A stretch of 64,000 bases of DNA. Source: Bryobacteraceae bacterium (lineage in GTDB: Bacteria; Acidobacteriota; Terriglobia; Bryobacterales; Bryobacteraceae). The notes below the pieces were generated by a model. That model saw nothing but the letters and a program-made list of their open reading frames with translations, made no database searches and was not told the DNA's origin. Each line of letters opens with the position of its first letter. Position 1 is the first letter of the stretch. The DNA lies in contig JAHCHE010000004.1 of assembly GCA_026129905.1 (NCBI GenBank), forward strand, positions 1 to 64,000. The letters run 5' to 3'. Both the position numbers and the translations under genes were made by a program. Positions 43,211 to 51,433 of the stretch are shown here, in pieces.

Positions 43211-44425
43211 TCACACCCACCGCTCCAGCCACTTCCACGCGACCTCCTGCATCTCCGGATTGAATTCGTGCGGGCCATCGTACATGCGGCAGCTTTGCCG
43301 CTCGACTGCGCCCGCTTTCTCGTAAATACGGGGTATTTTCTCGAACGCGCTCTTGACCCCCTCGGGCGCGAACAGCCCGTCCCGCGCTCCGTTGATCACC
43401 AGGATGGCGCGGGGCGCGATCAGTCCGGCGAGGTCCGGAAGATCCACACTCCGGTAGAGCCCGGGTATGTGAAACGTCAGTCCGACCGAGTTGATCACGT
43501 GCCGCCGGATCTGCGATCCGAACGACGTCATCCAGCCCACGTCCACGCCGGCCTTGATGCGGGGATCGAGCGCGGCCAGCATGAAGCTCCGGTAGCCGCC
43601 CACCGACAGGCCGACGCAACCCAGGCGGTTCTTGTCGACCTCTGGACGGGAGGCGAGATAGTCCACGGTGCGGATGTCGTCCCACAGCATCACGCCGGGC
43701 CAACTGACGCCGGCGGTGAACAGACTGCGCGCCACCAGTTGCTCGCTGGCGCCCGACCGCCGGTTGAAGGCGTTGAGCTGCTCCTTCGGCATGTCGGCCG
43801 GCCTGGTCCGGAACTCCTGCGGGTCGTCGTCGAGCAGCATGCGCCGCTCGCCCCAATAGAACATGTCGATCACAACGACGACGTAGCCTCGCCGGACCAG
43901 TTCCACCGATGTGCTGCGCCCCCCGTAGTACTGGCGGCGGAACGCCGTCAACTCGGGATGCTCGCCCGGTTGCTCCAGCAGCTTTTCCTTCCCCCAGAAG
44001 TAGAAGCCGCCGTGATCGTGGAGGGCGACGATTCCGGGCGCCGGCCGCGCGCCTTTCTTCGGTATCAGCACGAAAGCGGGAACGCGAATATCGGGCGTGG
44101 TTTGGAACGTCAGGTATTCCTCAACATAATCGTCGCGCTCCGTCCGGCGGATGAGCTGCGCATCCGGCTGAACCGGCGCCGGCCGATAAAGCAGCCGATC
44201 GAGCACTAACGCCCGCGTTTTTTCCTGCCACGGCTTCAGCGCCTTGAACTCGGATCGCAAATAGGAAAGCTCCAACGGCGACCGGTCCGCCTGCTTCTGG
44301 ACAAAGGGATACAAGTTGCCGATATGCGACTGCGTGGCCGCCGCCTCCGTCTGGGCCGTTGCGGCGGGCCGGTGGCCGATAGCCCCTGCCGCGAACCATT
44401 GGAACTGCCTGCGCGAAAGCTTCAT
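43211..44425 (-). CDS. Secreted alpha/beta hydrolase of the acetyl-xylan-esterase/dienelactone-hydrolase type
   Basis: 404 residues. A twin-arginine signal (LSRRQFQWFAAGAIG) starts the protein. The alpha/beta-hydrolase domain from about 95 shows the oxyanion region ALHDHGGFYFWGK, the nucleophile elbow GLSVGG with Ser274, and a likely triad of Asp349 (INGARDGLF) and His386 (YDGPHEF). It is probably a periplasmic or extracellular esterase that deacetylates a polysaccharide; substrate is inferred. It follows the ThuA gene on the minus strand by 23 bases, suggesting cotranscription, and converges with the sulfatase-fold gene. Confidence 0.9.
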   Translation of the reverse strand: MKLSRRQFQWFAAGAIGHRPAATAQTEAAATQSHIGNLYPFVQKQADRSPLELSYLRSEFKALKPWQEKTRALVLDRLLYRPAPVQPDAQLIRRTERDDYVEEYLTFQTTPDIRVPAFVLIPKKGARPAPGIVALHDHGGFYFWGKEKLLEQPGEHPELTAFRRQYYGGRSTSVELVRRGYVVVVIDMFYWGERRMLLDDDPQEFRTRPADMPKEQLNAFNRRSGASEQLVARSLFTAGVSWPGVMLWDDIRTVDYLASRPEVDKNRLGCVGLSVGGYRSFMLAALDPRIKAGVDVGWMTSFGSQIRRHVINSVGLTFHIPGLYRSVDLPDLAGLIAPRAILVINGARDGLFAPEGVKSAFEKIPRIYEKAGAVERQSCRMYDGPHEFNPEMQEVAWKWLERWV

Positions 44426-44448
44426 CTTCTAACCTCCGTTCCCCACGA

Positions 44449-45288
44449 TCACGAACTCTGCCGGAGCAGCCAGCGGACGGCGTTGCGCTGGAGCTTGATG
44501 TACTCCGGGTTCCAAAGCACGGTGAGCAGGTGCCCCGGCGACATGTAGCAGACGCGGCCTTTTCCGTAGTCATAGGCCCAGCCGCCCGGAGCCGTGGCGC
44601 CGTAGTCGCGATACGTGAGCCCTTCCTCGTTCACCGTCTCGAGGAAGATGTGCTTGCGGTCCTTGTCGTAGTCCATGTAGTGCTGTTCGTCGGTGACGAT
44701 GAAGTCGCGCACCCCTTTGGCGATGGGATGATCCGGATTGGTGACCCTCACCTTGAAGGTCCGAATCGGCGGGTGGCCGGTGTACGCGGCGCCCAGCACG
44801 TGCCGGAAATCCGGGTCGGTGAGTCCGACGTGCGTCACGTTGTGAAGGAACAGCCCCGCGCCGCCCTCTTCGACGAACCGCCGTACCGCTTTGCCTTGTT
44901 CGGGCTTCATCCAGAATTGCGGCTTCGCTTCGGTGGGAGGCGTCGGCGGATCGAACACCAGCTTCGGCTTGCCGGTGGCCACCCAGGCGGCGTTGGTGTT
45001 CTCGTCGGGATAGCCGTCGGGCCAGATCATGCCGTCGCGCAGAATGATGAGCAGGCGGTAGCCCGACAGCGTCTCCTCCGTCAGCATCCGGGTCTCGTCG
45101 CAGAAGTCGATGGACACGCCGACGTCGCCCGCAATGGTGCGGTTCAGCGCGGTGCGGACGTAATCGGAGTTGTGATAGCGGTCGCCGATAAGCCCGAACG
45201 CGGCCGCCTTTTGCGCCGAGCGGCCCGGCGAGCGGGAGAGCGCCGCGCCCCAGAGCGCGGCAATCGCGGTGCGCCGTGTAGTCGTCAT
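44449..45288 (-). CDS. ThuA-domain protein, twin-arginine signal
   Basis: 279 residues from ATG 45288; the open frame upstream is antisense to the DinB gene and rejected. A twin-arginine-like start (TTTRRTAIAALWGAALSRSP) is followed by the ThuA/glutamine-amidotransferase-like fold: YRLLIILRDGMIWPDGY, EEGGAGLFLHNVTHV, VTNPDHPIAKGVRDF, TDEQHYM and GKGRVCYMSPGH. ThuA proteins are linked to disaccharide (trehalose/sucrose) use and are common with secreted carbohydrate enzymes; their biochemical role is unsettled. It is divergent from the DinB gene with only 24 bases between start codons. Confidence 0.9.
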   Translation of the reverse strand: MTTTRRTAIAALWGAALSRSPGRSAQKAAAFGLIGDRYHNSDYVRTALNRTIAGDVGVSIDFCDETRMLTEETLSGYRLLIILRDGMIWPDGYPDENTNAAWVATGKPKLVFDPPTPPTEAKPQFWMKPEQGKAVRRFVEEGGAGLFLHNVTHVGLTDPDFRHVLGAAYTGHPPIRTFKVRVTNPDHPIAKGVRDFIVTDEQHYMDYDKDRKHIFLETVNEEGLTYRDYGATAPGGWAYDYGKGRVCYMSPGHLLTVLWNPEYIKLQRNAVRWLLRQSS

Positions 45289-45312
45289 GGAGTGGAATTG
45301 TACCGCGATATC

Positions 45313-45828
45313 ATGAGTGAAATGGATCGCCGCTACCCCGTTGGCCGCTTCGCCATGACGCCGAATCCCACCCCGGAACACCGCGCCGCCTGGTTGGACG
45401 AGATCGCCCGATTGCCGGACCAACTGCGCGCCGCCGTCGCCTCGCTGCCGGAAGGCGCGCTCGAAAAGCCGTATCGCGAAGGCGGCTGGACGGGCCGCCA
45501 GGTGATCCACCATCTCGCCGACAGCCACATCAACAGCTATGTGCGGTTCCGTCTGGCGCTGACCGAAGAGAAGCCGGTCATCAAACCCTACGAAGAGACG
45601 CGATGGGCGGAGTTGAGCGACGCGAGAAGCGGTCCGGTGGAGGTTTCGCTGGCGCTGATCGAAGGGCTGCACGCCCGATGGGTGGCGCTGCTGCGCTCGC
45701 TGAGCGACGCCGACTGGGCGCGCACGTTCATTCACCCGGAATTGGGCGAGCGCGACCTGACCACGACGCTGGCCCTCTACGCGTGGCATGGCCGCCACCA
45801 CCTGGGACACCTGGAACTGCTGCGATAG
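45313..45828 (+). CDS. DinB/YfiT-family putative metal-dependent hydrolase or thiol transferase
   Basis: 171 residues from ATG 45313. A four-helix DinB fold carries the metal triad His67 (VIHHLADSHIN), His159 and His163 (WHGRHHLGHL), matching the spacing of Bacillus YfiT. PGRFxxxPxPT-like opening PVGRFAMTPNPTPEH is also typical of that group. Such proteins bind a metal and several are thiol-dependent transferases for bacillithiol, mycothiol or glutathione conjugation. No ribosome site is evident, and M4 is an alternative start. The start-to-start distance with ThuA is only 24 bases. Confidence 0.9.
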   Translation: MSEMDRRYPVGRFAMTPNPTPEHRAAWLDEIARLPDQLRAAVASLPEGALEKPYREGGWTGRQVIHHLADSHINSYVRFRLALTEEKPVIKPYEETRWAELSDARSGPVEVSLALIEGLHARWVALLRSLSDADWARTFIHPELGERDLTTTLALYAWHGRHHLGHLELLR

Positions 45829-45971
45829 GGCGGTGAAACGTGGTGAAGCGCGCGAGATGCCTTCTCCGGCCGTTGCTCGCGCTCTCGGTCCGGATCGCCA
45901 TCGAATAGGCTTCTTCCGCAACGTCTCACGAGAACAGGCCGCTGTGCTATGGATAACAGGAAGGCTCGGCG

Positions 45972-46799
45972 ATGGAACCTCGATTGAGAATCAAATTCTG
46001 GGGGGTGCGCGGCTCGGCGCCGACTCCCGAAGCGCAAAAGTTGGAATATGGCGGCAATACGTCGTGCGTCGAGCTTCGTTTGCCCGACGGCGGGCTGTTG
46101 ATTCTCGATGCCGGCTATGGCATCCGCAACCTCGGTCTCGCGCTCCAGGCCGAGCATGGCGCCGCGCCGGTTTCGGCGCAGGTGTTTCTTTCGCACTACC
46201 ACTGGGACCATATTCAGGGAATTCCCTTCTTCGCCCCGCTCTATGGACCGAAAAACCGCGTCGTATTTCATGCGGCTGGTTTCCGCGGCTCCGTCCGAAA
46301 AATGCTGCAGAACCAGATGGCGGACCCGTATTTTCCGGTTCTTTTCGATGCGGTGGGCGCCGATCGCGAGTTTGTCGAAATGGACCGCGCCCCGGTAAGC
46401 TACCACGGCGTCAGCGTCCACGCCTTCGAGGTAAACCACCCGCAGCGCGCGCTCGGCTACCGCATTGAAGCGGACGGCGCGGTAGTGGTGTACGCTCCGG
46501 ACCGCGAACACGGCGACGCGAGGCTGGACGCGCTGATTCGGGAATACTCACAGGGCGCCGACCTGCTGATTACCGACGCCCAGTACACGCCGGAAGAATA
46601 CGAATCGAAGCGCGGCTGGGGCCACAGCACGTGGCTGGAGTGCATCCGGCTGGCCGAGGACGCCAAAGTCCGGGAGCTGATGTTCTTCCACCACGATCCC
46701 GGCCGCAGCGACGCGCAACTGGCCGGGATACTGGAGAGCGCCCGCGAGCGATTCCCGAACTGCTTTGCCGCCAAGGAAGGCTTTGAAATCGCGCTCTAA
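45972..46799 (+). CDS. Metallo-beta-lactamase-fold hydrolase
   Basis: 275 residues. The metal-binding motif is SHYHWDHIQG with His75, His77, Asp79 and His80. Further metal or active-site positions occur in FEVNHPQRALGYRI, DAQYTPEEYESKRGWGHSTW and MFFHHDPGRSD. The opening KFWGVRGSAPTP with YGGNTSCVE matches a bacterial group related to RNase Z and cyclic-nucleotide phosphodiesterases of the MBL fold. The start ATG 45972 has GGAAGG seven bases upstream. It is cytosolic and the substrate is unknown. It lies 14 bases upstream of the secreted hydrolase gene. Confidence 0.9.
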   Translation: MEPRLRIKFWGVRGSAPTPEAQKLEYGGNTSCVELRLPDGGLLILDAGYGIRNLGLALQAEHGAAPVSAQVFLSHYHWDHIQGIPFFAPLYGPKNRVVFHAAGFRGSVRKMLQNQMADPYFPVLFDAVGADREFVEMDRAPVSYHGVSVHAFEVNHPQRALGYRIEADGAVVVYAPDREHGDARLDALIREYSQGADLLITDAQYTPEEYESKRGWGHSTWLECIRLAEDAKVRELMFFHHDPGRSDAQLAGILESARERFPNCFAAKEGFEIAL

Positions 46800-46813
46800 A
46801 AAGGACGTAATTC

Positions 46814-48961
46814 ATGTCGATATTGAGGGTAACGCGCCGCGACGTGCTGCGCGTTTCTTTGGGCGCCGCGGGCATCGCCGGCGCTTCTCTCCGCGCGCAG
46901 CAGGATTACCCCGGCATCGCCTATCGCGAATATGCGCGCTGTCTGCCGGATTACCTGCGCTCGGTGGCGGAAAAAGCCTACCAATACCGCAACAACCTGA
47001 TCGCGGGTCTTACGGCGGGCGAAGCGGTGCGCGAACGCCAGCGGTGGACGCGCGAGACGTTCTGGCGCCTCGTCGGCGGCATGCCGGAGCGGACCCCGCT
47101 CAACGCGCGCACCGCCGGCTCGTTTGAGCGTCCCGGCTACAAGCTGGAGAAGGTCATCTACGAAAGCCGCCCGGGTCTGTTCGTCACGGCGAACCTGTAC
47201 ATTCCGACGGCCGCCAAGCCTCCGTTTCCCGGGGTCGTTTTCCAGTTGGGTCACGCCGTCAACGGCAAATCGTCAAGCTTGTACCAGAAGTGCTGCCAGG
47301 GACTGGCGCGGCTGGGCTACCTGGTCCTCGCGTTCGATCCGATGGGGCAGGGGGAGCGCGCCTACTACCTGAAGCCCGGCAGCAGCCTTTCGCGCCTCGA
47401 TTCCGCCGACGACGAGCATACCTATCCCGGCCGGCAAATGCTCCTGCTGGGCGACACCAGCACGCGGTTTCAGACCTGGGACGCCGTGCGAAGCCTCGAC
47501 TACCTCGCCTCGCATCCGCTGGTGGATCCCACGCGTCTCGCCTCCACCGGCAACTCGGGAGGCGGCACGCTCACGATGATGCTGGCGGCGGTGGACGACC
47601 GGTTGGCCGCGGCCGTCGCCTCCTGCCCCAACACGGAAAACCTGGCGTGCGCGAACTTCAATCCGCCCGGCTCCACCGACGACGCGGAGCAGAACTTCGT
47701 CGACGCCGGCCCGCGCGGCTTCGCCCGGTGGGACCTGTTCTACCCGTTCGCTCCCAAGCCGCTCCTGGTGCTGGTGAGCGCGCGCGACTTCTTCGGCACC
47801 TACTCGCCGAATTACATCGCCAACGGCTGGGAGGAATTTCAGAAGCTCCGCCGCGTGTACGAGGTTTTGGGCCGCGCGGAAGACGTGGCGTGGCAGGACA
47901 CGCCGCTGCCCCACGGGCTCGACTACAACATGCGGCTGCGGATCTACAACTGGTTCGCGCGCTGGCTCCAGCGGTCGAACGAGCCGGTGAAGGAAGAGCC
48001 GCCGGTGAATGTCGAAGCCGACGAGACCCTGTGGTGTACCGAAACCGGTAGCGTGGTGCGGTCGTTGAAGAGCGAGACGCCGTTCACGCTCACGCGCGCC
48101 GCCGCCGCCCGGATCAGGACGCCGGACAAGGCGCCGCCGCTTGCCGCGCTCGTTCGGGCCGACCTTCCGCCCGCGGACCTGACGGCGCGGATCATGGGCC
48201 GTGCGCCGTCGGCGCGCGCCGACGTTGAAGCCATCGAGGTCCCATCCGCTGAGCGCGTCTGGCTGCCCGCCTGGCTGTTCACGTCGCGAAAGCCGGACGC
48301 GTCGAAGCCCGCCGTTCTCGCTTTGGAGCCATCGGGCAGGGTCAACAACTGGCGCGAGGACGATCTGTATCCGGCGCTCGCCGCGGAGGGCTTCACCGTT
48401 TGCCTTCCGGACCTGCGCGGTCTGGGCGACCTCCGGCCCGAGTTTCCGCGCGGCGCTCCCGGGCACGGACGGTTCCATCAGGAAGAGGAAGCGTACGCCT
48501 GGGCCTCGATGATGCTCGGCAAGCCTCTGCTCGGCCAGCGGGTAACGGACATCCTCGCCCTGGCGCAGGCGCTTCGAGCGCACCCGGCGGTGAAAGGAAG
48601 ACGCCTCGTCCTTGCGGCGCGCGGAACGGTGTCCGTACCGGCTTTGTTCGCGGCCGCCATCGATCCGGGCATCGAATCGGCGTACCTGTCCGGCGGCTTG
48701 GTCTCCTATCGGAGCCTGGTGGAAACGGAAAGCTACGCGCATCCGTTCGCAAACTTCCTGCCGGGCGTCCTGCTCCAGACCGATCTGCCGCAGGTGGCGG
48801 CGTCTGCCGCGCCGCGCAGCTTTGTTATTGCCGGTGCGGTGGATGGCTCGAACAAGCCGCTGACCGAAGAAGCCGTGCGCCGCGCGTACGAGCGGGCGCC
48901 GAATGTCCGCGTGCAGCCCGCCGCGGCATGGGACCTGGCGGCGCTCCGGCAACTTCGGTGA
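46814..48961 (+). CDS. Large secreted alpha/beta hydrolase (acetyl xylan esterase-like), two hydrolase-like halves
   Basis: 715 residues. A twin-arginine signal (VTRRDVLRVSLGAAG) precedes the first hydrolase half (about 100-400). This half has AFDPMGQGERAYY, nucleophile GNSGGG with Ser248, SARDFFG supplying the acid and DTPLPHGLDY the histidine. A second half (about 480-715) repeats an alpha/beta-hydrolase layout (LPDLRGLGDLRPEF, LVLAARGTVSVPALFA) but its nucleophile position reads AARGTVS, without a GxSxG. It is therefore probably non-catalytic. AKG(GA) ribosome site AAGGA precedes ATG 46814. Its likely role is periplasmic deacylation of plant-type polysaccharide, by family. Confidence 0.88.
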   Translation: MSILRVTRRDVLRVSLGAAGIAGASLRAQQDYPGIAYREYARCLPDYLRSVAEKAYQYRNNLIAGLTAGEAVRERQRWTRETFWRLVGGMPERTPLNARTAGSFERPGYKLEKVIYESRPGLFVTANLYIPTAAKPPFPGVVFQLGHAVNGKSSSLYQKCCQGLARLGYLVLAFDPMGQGERAYYLKPGSSLSRLDSADDEHTYPGRQMLLLGDTSTRFQTWDAVRSLDYLASHPLVDPTRLASTGNSGGGTLTMMLAAVDDRLAAAVASCPNTENLACANFNPPGSTDDAEQNFVDAGPRGFARWDLFYPFAPKPLLVLVSARDFFGTYSPNYIANGWEEFQKLRRVYEVLGRAEDVAWQDTPLPHGLDYNMRLRIYNWFARWLQRSNEPVKEEPPVNVEADETLWCTETGSVVRSLKSETPFTLTRAAAARIRTPDKAPPLAALVRADLPPADLTARIMGRAPSARADVEAIEVPSAERVWLPAWLFTSRKPDASKPAVLALEPSGRVNNWREDDLYPALAAEGFTVCLPDLRGLGDLRPEFPRGAPGHGRFHQEEEAYAWASMMLGKPLLGQRVTDILALAQALRAHPAVKGRRLVLAARGTVSVPALFAAAIDPGIESAYLSGGLVSYRSLVETESYAHPFANFLPGVLLQTDLPQVAASAAPRSFVIAGAVDGSNKPLTEEAVRRAYERAPNVRVQPAAAWDLAALRQLR

Positions 48962-48986
48962 AGCGCCGCCAGGGCACGGACAGGCG

Positions 48987-51323
48987 TTAGTCTCCGGCGG
49001 CGGGGGACGGAACCGCCAGTTCATCCTCGGGCAGCCAGATGGTAGCCGTCCGCGGCGCCTTCTTTTCCTGCCGCAGATGCAGGAAGCCATACAGCGCTGC
49101 CGCCACCAGCGGCAGGATGCCGGCCACAATGAAGATGGCGTCGGGAATCATTCGAAGCCACAGGAGCTTGTTGACAAGTGGTTGCGCGTAGAACTCGAAG
49201 GAACGCGCCCACCAGAAGCCCCGCTCGAAGCTGGCGATCGCCTGGAGCGCGCCCACCGGAACCAGCGTCACGAGGATCATGCCCATCAGCCCGATGTTAA
49301 GGCCCCAGAAGCCGGTCATCACCCACTTCTCCTTCCAATACTCCGGCCGGATAATGTTGCGCAGCGAGAAGCAGGCCAGCGCCAGCGCGAGCATGCCGTA
49401 GACGCCCATCAGCGCGCCATGGCCATGCGCGGCGGTGAGGAACGACCCGTGCTGGAAGTAGCTCACGAACGGCAGATTGATCAGGAATCCCAGCACGCCC
49501 GCGCCGAACAGGTTCCAGAACGCGGTGGCCACCAGGAACCAGAAGGCCGCTTTATACGGAAAATCCACGCCGCCCTCGCGGATAATTTTGTACTGGCCGT
49601 AGGCCTCCACCATCAGCAGCGAGAGCGGAATCACCTCCAGCGCCGAGAAGACGCTGCCCAGCGCCATCCAGAATTCCGGTGCGCCTATCCAATAATAATG
49701 GTGTCCCGTTCCGATAATTCCGCTGCCGAGCAAAATAATAAGCTGGAAATACAGCGCCCGCAGCGTGGATTGCGCCGTCACCAGGCCCAGCCGGACCATG
49801 AGAAAGCCGATCACGACCACCGCGAATACCTCGAACATGCCCTCCACCCAGAGGTGGATGAGCCACCAGCGCCAGTAGTCCGCCATGGTGATGTGGCTGT
49901 CCCGTGAAATGAACAGAGCGAAGCAATAGAAGACGGGAATCGCCGCGGCGGAATACAGCAGCAGGTGCGTTAGGCCGCCCTTGTCGCGTTCGGCCCGCAG
50001 CGCGCCGCGCAGCCCGCGGTACACGATAAACAGCCAGATCAGCATGCCTCCGATCAACAGGTACATCCAGAGCCGCCCGAGTTCCAGGTACTCCCAGCCC
50101 TGCGTTCCCAGCCAGTACCAGCTCTCGCCGAGGCGGCCTTTCACCGCCAGCCATTCGCCGGCGAGACTGCCTACGACCACGACCACGAGCGCCCAGAACA
50201 GCAGGTTCACCAAACCCCGCTGCCCGCGAGGCTCCCTCGGGTTCACCAGCGGCGCGGTGAAGATTCCCATCCCGAGCCACGCCGTCGCAATCCAGAAGAT
50301 GGCGAGTTGGAGGTGCCAGGTGCGCGCCACGTTGAACGGCAGAATATCGTTGAGCGGAATGCCGTAGAAGCTGGCGCCATCGGCGTAGTCGTGCGCCATC
50401 TTTCCGCCGAGCAGCGCCTGTACCAGGAACAGCAGCAGCGCGACGACGAAAAACTTCCCCGCGGCCCGCTGCGAAGGAGTCAGGGTCATCGACGGAATGT
50501 CGAACCGCAAGCTTGCGCCGGGCGCGTCCACGGGTTGCAGGCGGTAGCGCTGGTGGAAGTAGAGTATGACGGCGAGGAAGAACACCAGGCCGGCCACGCT
50601 CACGGCGGACCACACCAGCGCGCCGGACGTGGGACCATTGCCGGCCGCCGGATCGTACGGCCAGTTGTTGGTGAACGAGTGATTCGCCTCGGGCCGTTTC
50701 GCCGTAGACAGCCATGCCGTCCACGCGATGAACGCCGCGAACTGGCGCGTCGCCTCGGCATGCCGGGCCGGGTCCGATCCGCCCTCCTCCGGCGGCAGCA
50801 GCGCGCCCTTGGGCAGCGCGCGCGCATCGTCGCCGTCGGTGAATTGCGCCCCGTAGCGCTCGACGACCCGCTTCCAGCCGAGCGTTTGCGCGGCGGTGAA
50901 GCGCAACACGCCGGTCTCCGCTTCGTAGCGGTTGACTCGCAATTCCTCGCCGATCGCCGCGTCGACGGCCGCGCGCCCCGCCGCGTCGAGCGAGGCGTAC
51001 GCGCCGCCGGTCCGCGCTTCCTGCATCGCTTCCGTCATCCAGTGAAGCGATTCGGCGGTGTAGTCGGGCCCGAGATACGCTCCGTGTCCGAGCACCGAGC
51101 CGTAGTTCATCAGGTCGCGCTTGCGGAACAGCTCCTGGCCGGCCTGAATATCGGCGGCTGTGAACAGAACCTCGCCGCCGGGCGCGAGAGCGCGGTCCGG
51201 AATCGGCGCTCTCGTCTTGTACAGAAAGAAGCCGCCGACGAGCATTACCGTGAATCCGAAAAGAATTGTGATAAGAAGGCCGTGCTTCCACAGGCCTGAA
51301 CCTTGGGGTTTTGGGGATCGCAT
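48987..51323 (-). CDS. norZ: Quinol-dependent nitric oxide reductase (qNor)
   Basis: 778 residues from ATG 51323; a TTG four codons earlier is less likely. The N-terminal helix (LLITILFGFTVMLVGGFFLY) and an exposed cytochrome-c-like domain without a CXXCH (NYGSVLGHGAYLGPDYTAES) are the qNor hallmark. The twelve-plus helix catalytic domain follows, with HLWVEGMFEVFA (FeB histidine and conserved glutamate), GTGHHYYWIGAPEFW and HGHGALMGVYGML. It reduces two NO to N2O with quinol electrons in the inner membrane. No norC-type or nitrite reductase gene is nearby, so a detoxification role is likely. A palindrome suitable for a CRP/FNR-type NO sensor lies about 50 bases upstream of the start (51371-51382). 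Confidence 0.96.
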   Translation of the reverse strand: MRSPKPQGSGLWKHGLLITILFGFTVMLVGGFFLYKTRAPIPDRALAPGGEVLFTAADIQAGQELFRKRDLMNYGSVLGHGAYLGPDYTAESLHWMTEAMQEARTGGAYASLDAAGRAAVDAAIGEELRVNRYEAETGVLRFTAAQTLGWKRVVERYGAQFTDGDDARALPKGALLPPEEGGSDPARHAEATRQFAAFIAWTAWLSTAKRPEANHSFTNNWPYDPAAGNGPTSGALVWSAVSVAGLVFFLAVILYFHQRYRLQPVDAPGASLRFDIPSMTLTPSQRAAGKFFVVALLLFLVQALLGGKMAHDYADGASFYGIPLNDILPFNVARTWHLQLAIFWIATAWLGMGIFTAPLVNPREPRGQRGLVNLLFWALVVVVVGSLAGEWLAVKGRLGESWYWLGTQGWEYLELGRLWMYLLIGGMLIWLFIVYRGLRGALRAERDKGGLTHLLLYSAAAIPVFYCFALFISRDSHITMADYWRWWLIHLWVEGMFEVFAVVVIGFLMVRLGLVTAQSTLRALYFQLIILLGSGIIGTGHHYYWIGAPEFWMALGSVFSALEVIPLSLLMVEAYGQYKIIREGGVDFPYKAAFWFLVATAFWNLFGAGVLGFLINLPFVSYFQHGSFLTAAHGHGALMGVYGMLALALACFSLRNIIRPEYWKEKWVMTGFWGLNIGLMGMILVTLVPVGALQAIASFERGFWWARSFEFYAQPLVNKLLWLRMIPDAIFIVAGILPLVAAALYGFLHLRQEKKAPRTATIWLPEDELAVPSPAAGD

Positions 51324-51370
51324 AGACCGTTGCAAGTTTTAACGTACGGCTTTGCCGCCACGCCGCGATA

Positions 51371-51382
51371 TGACTGAAGTCA
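51371..51382. promoter_or_regulatory. Palindromic operator candidate TGAC-N4-GTCA upstream of the NO reductase gene
   Basis: TGACTGAAGTCA has half-sites typical of the CRP/FNR superfamily. It lies about 50 bases upstream of the norZ start and about 50 bases ahead of the divergent DUF6259 gene, so it could control either. No regulator gene of that family is in the window. Confidence 0.45.
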
Positions 51383-51433
51383 CAGCTCAGCCGCTTGCGC
51401 CGTGAAGCCCGCTCAGGTTGAAATAAAAGGACA

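Noticed and set aside
41488-43278. 596-residue minus-strand frame opposite the sulfatase-fold gene
   Set aside because: It has no domains and a His/Arg/Gly-rich composition, while the plus strand has complete superfamily motifs.
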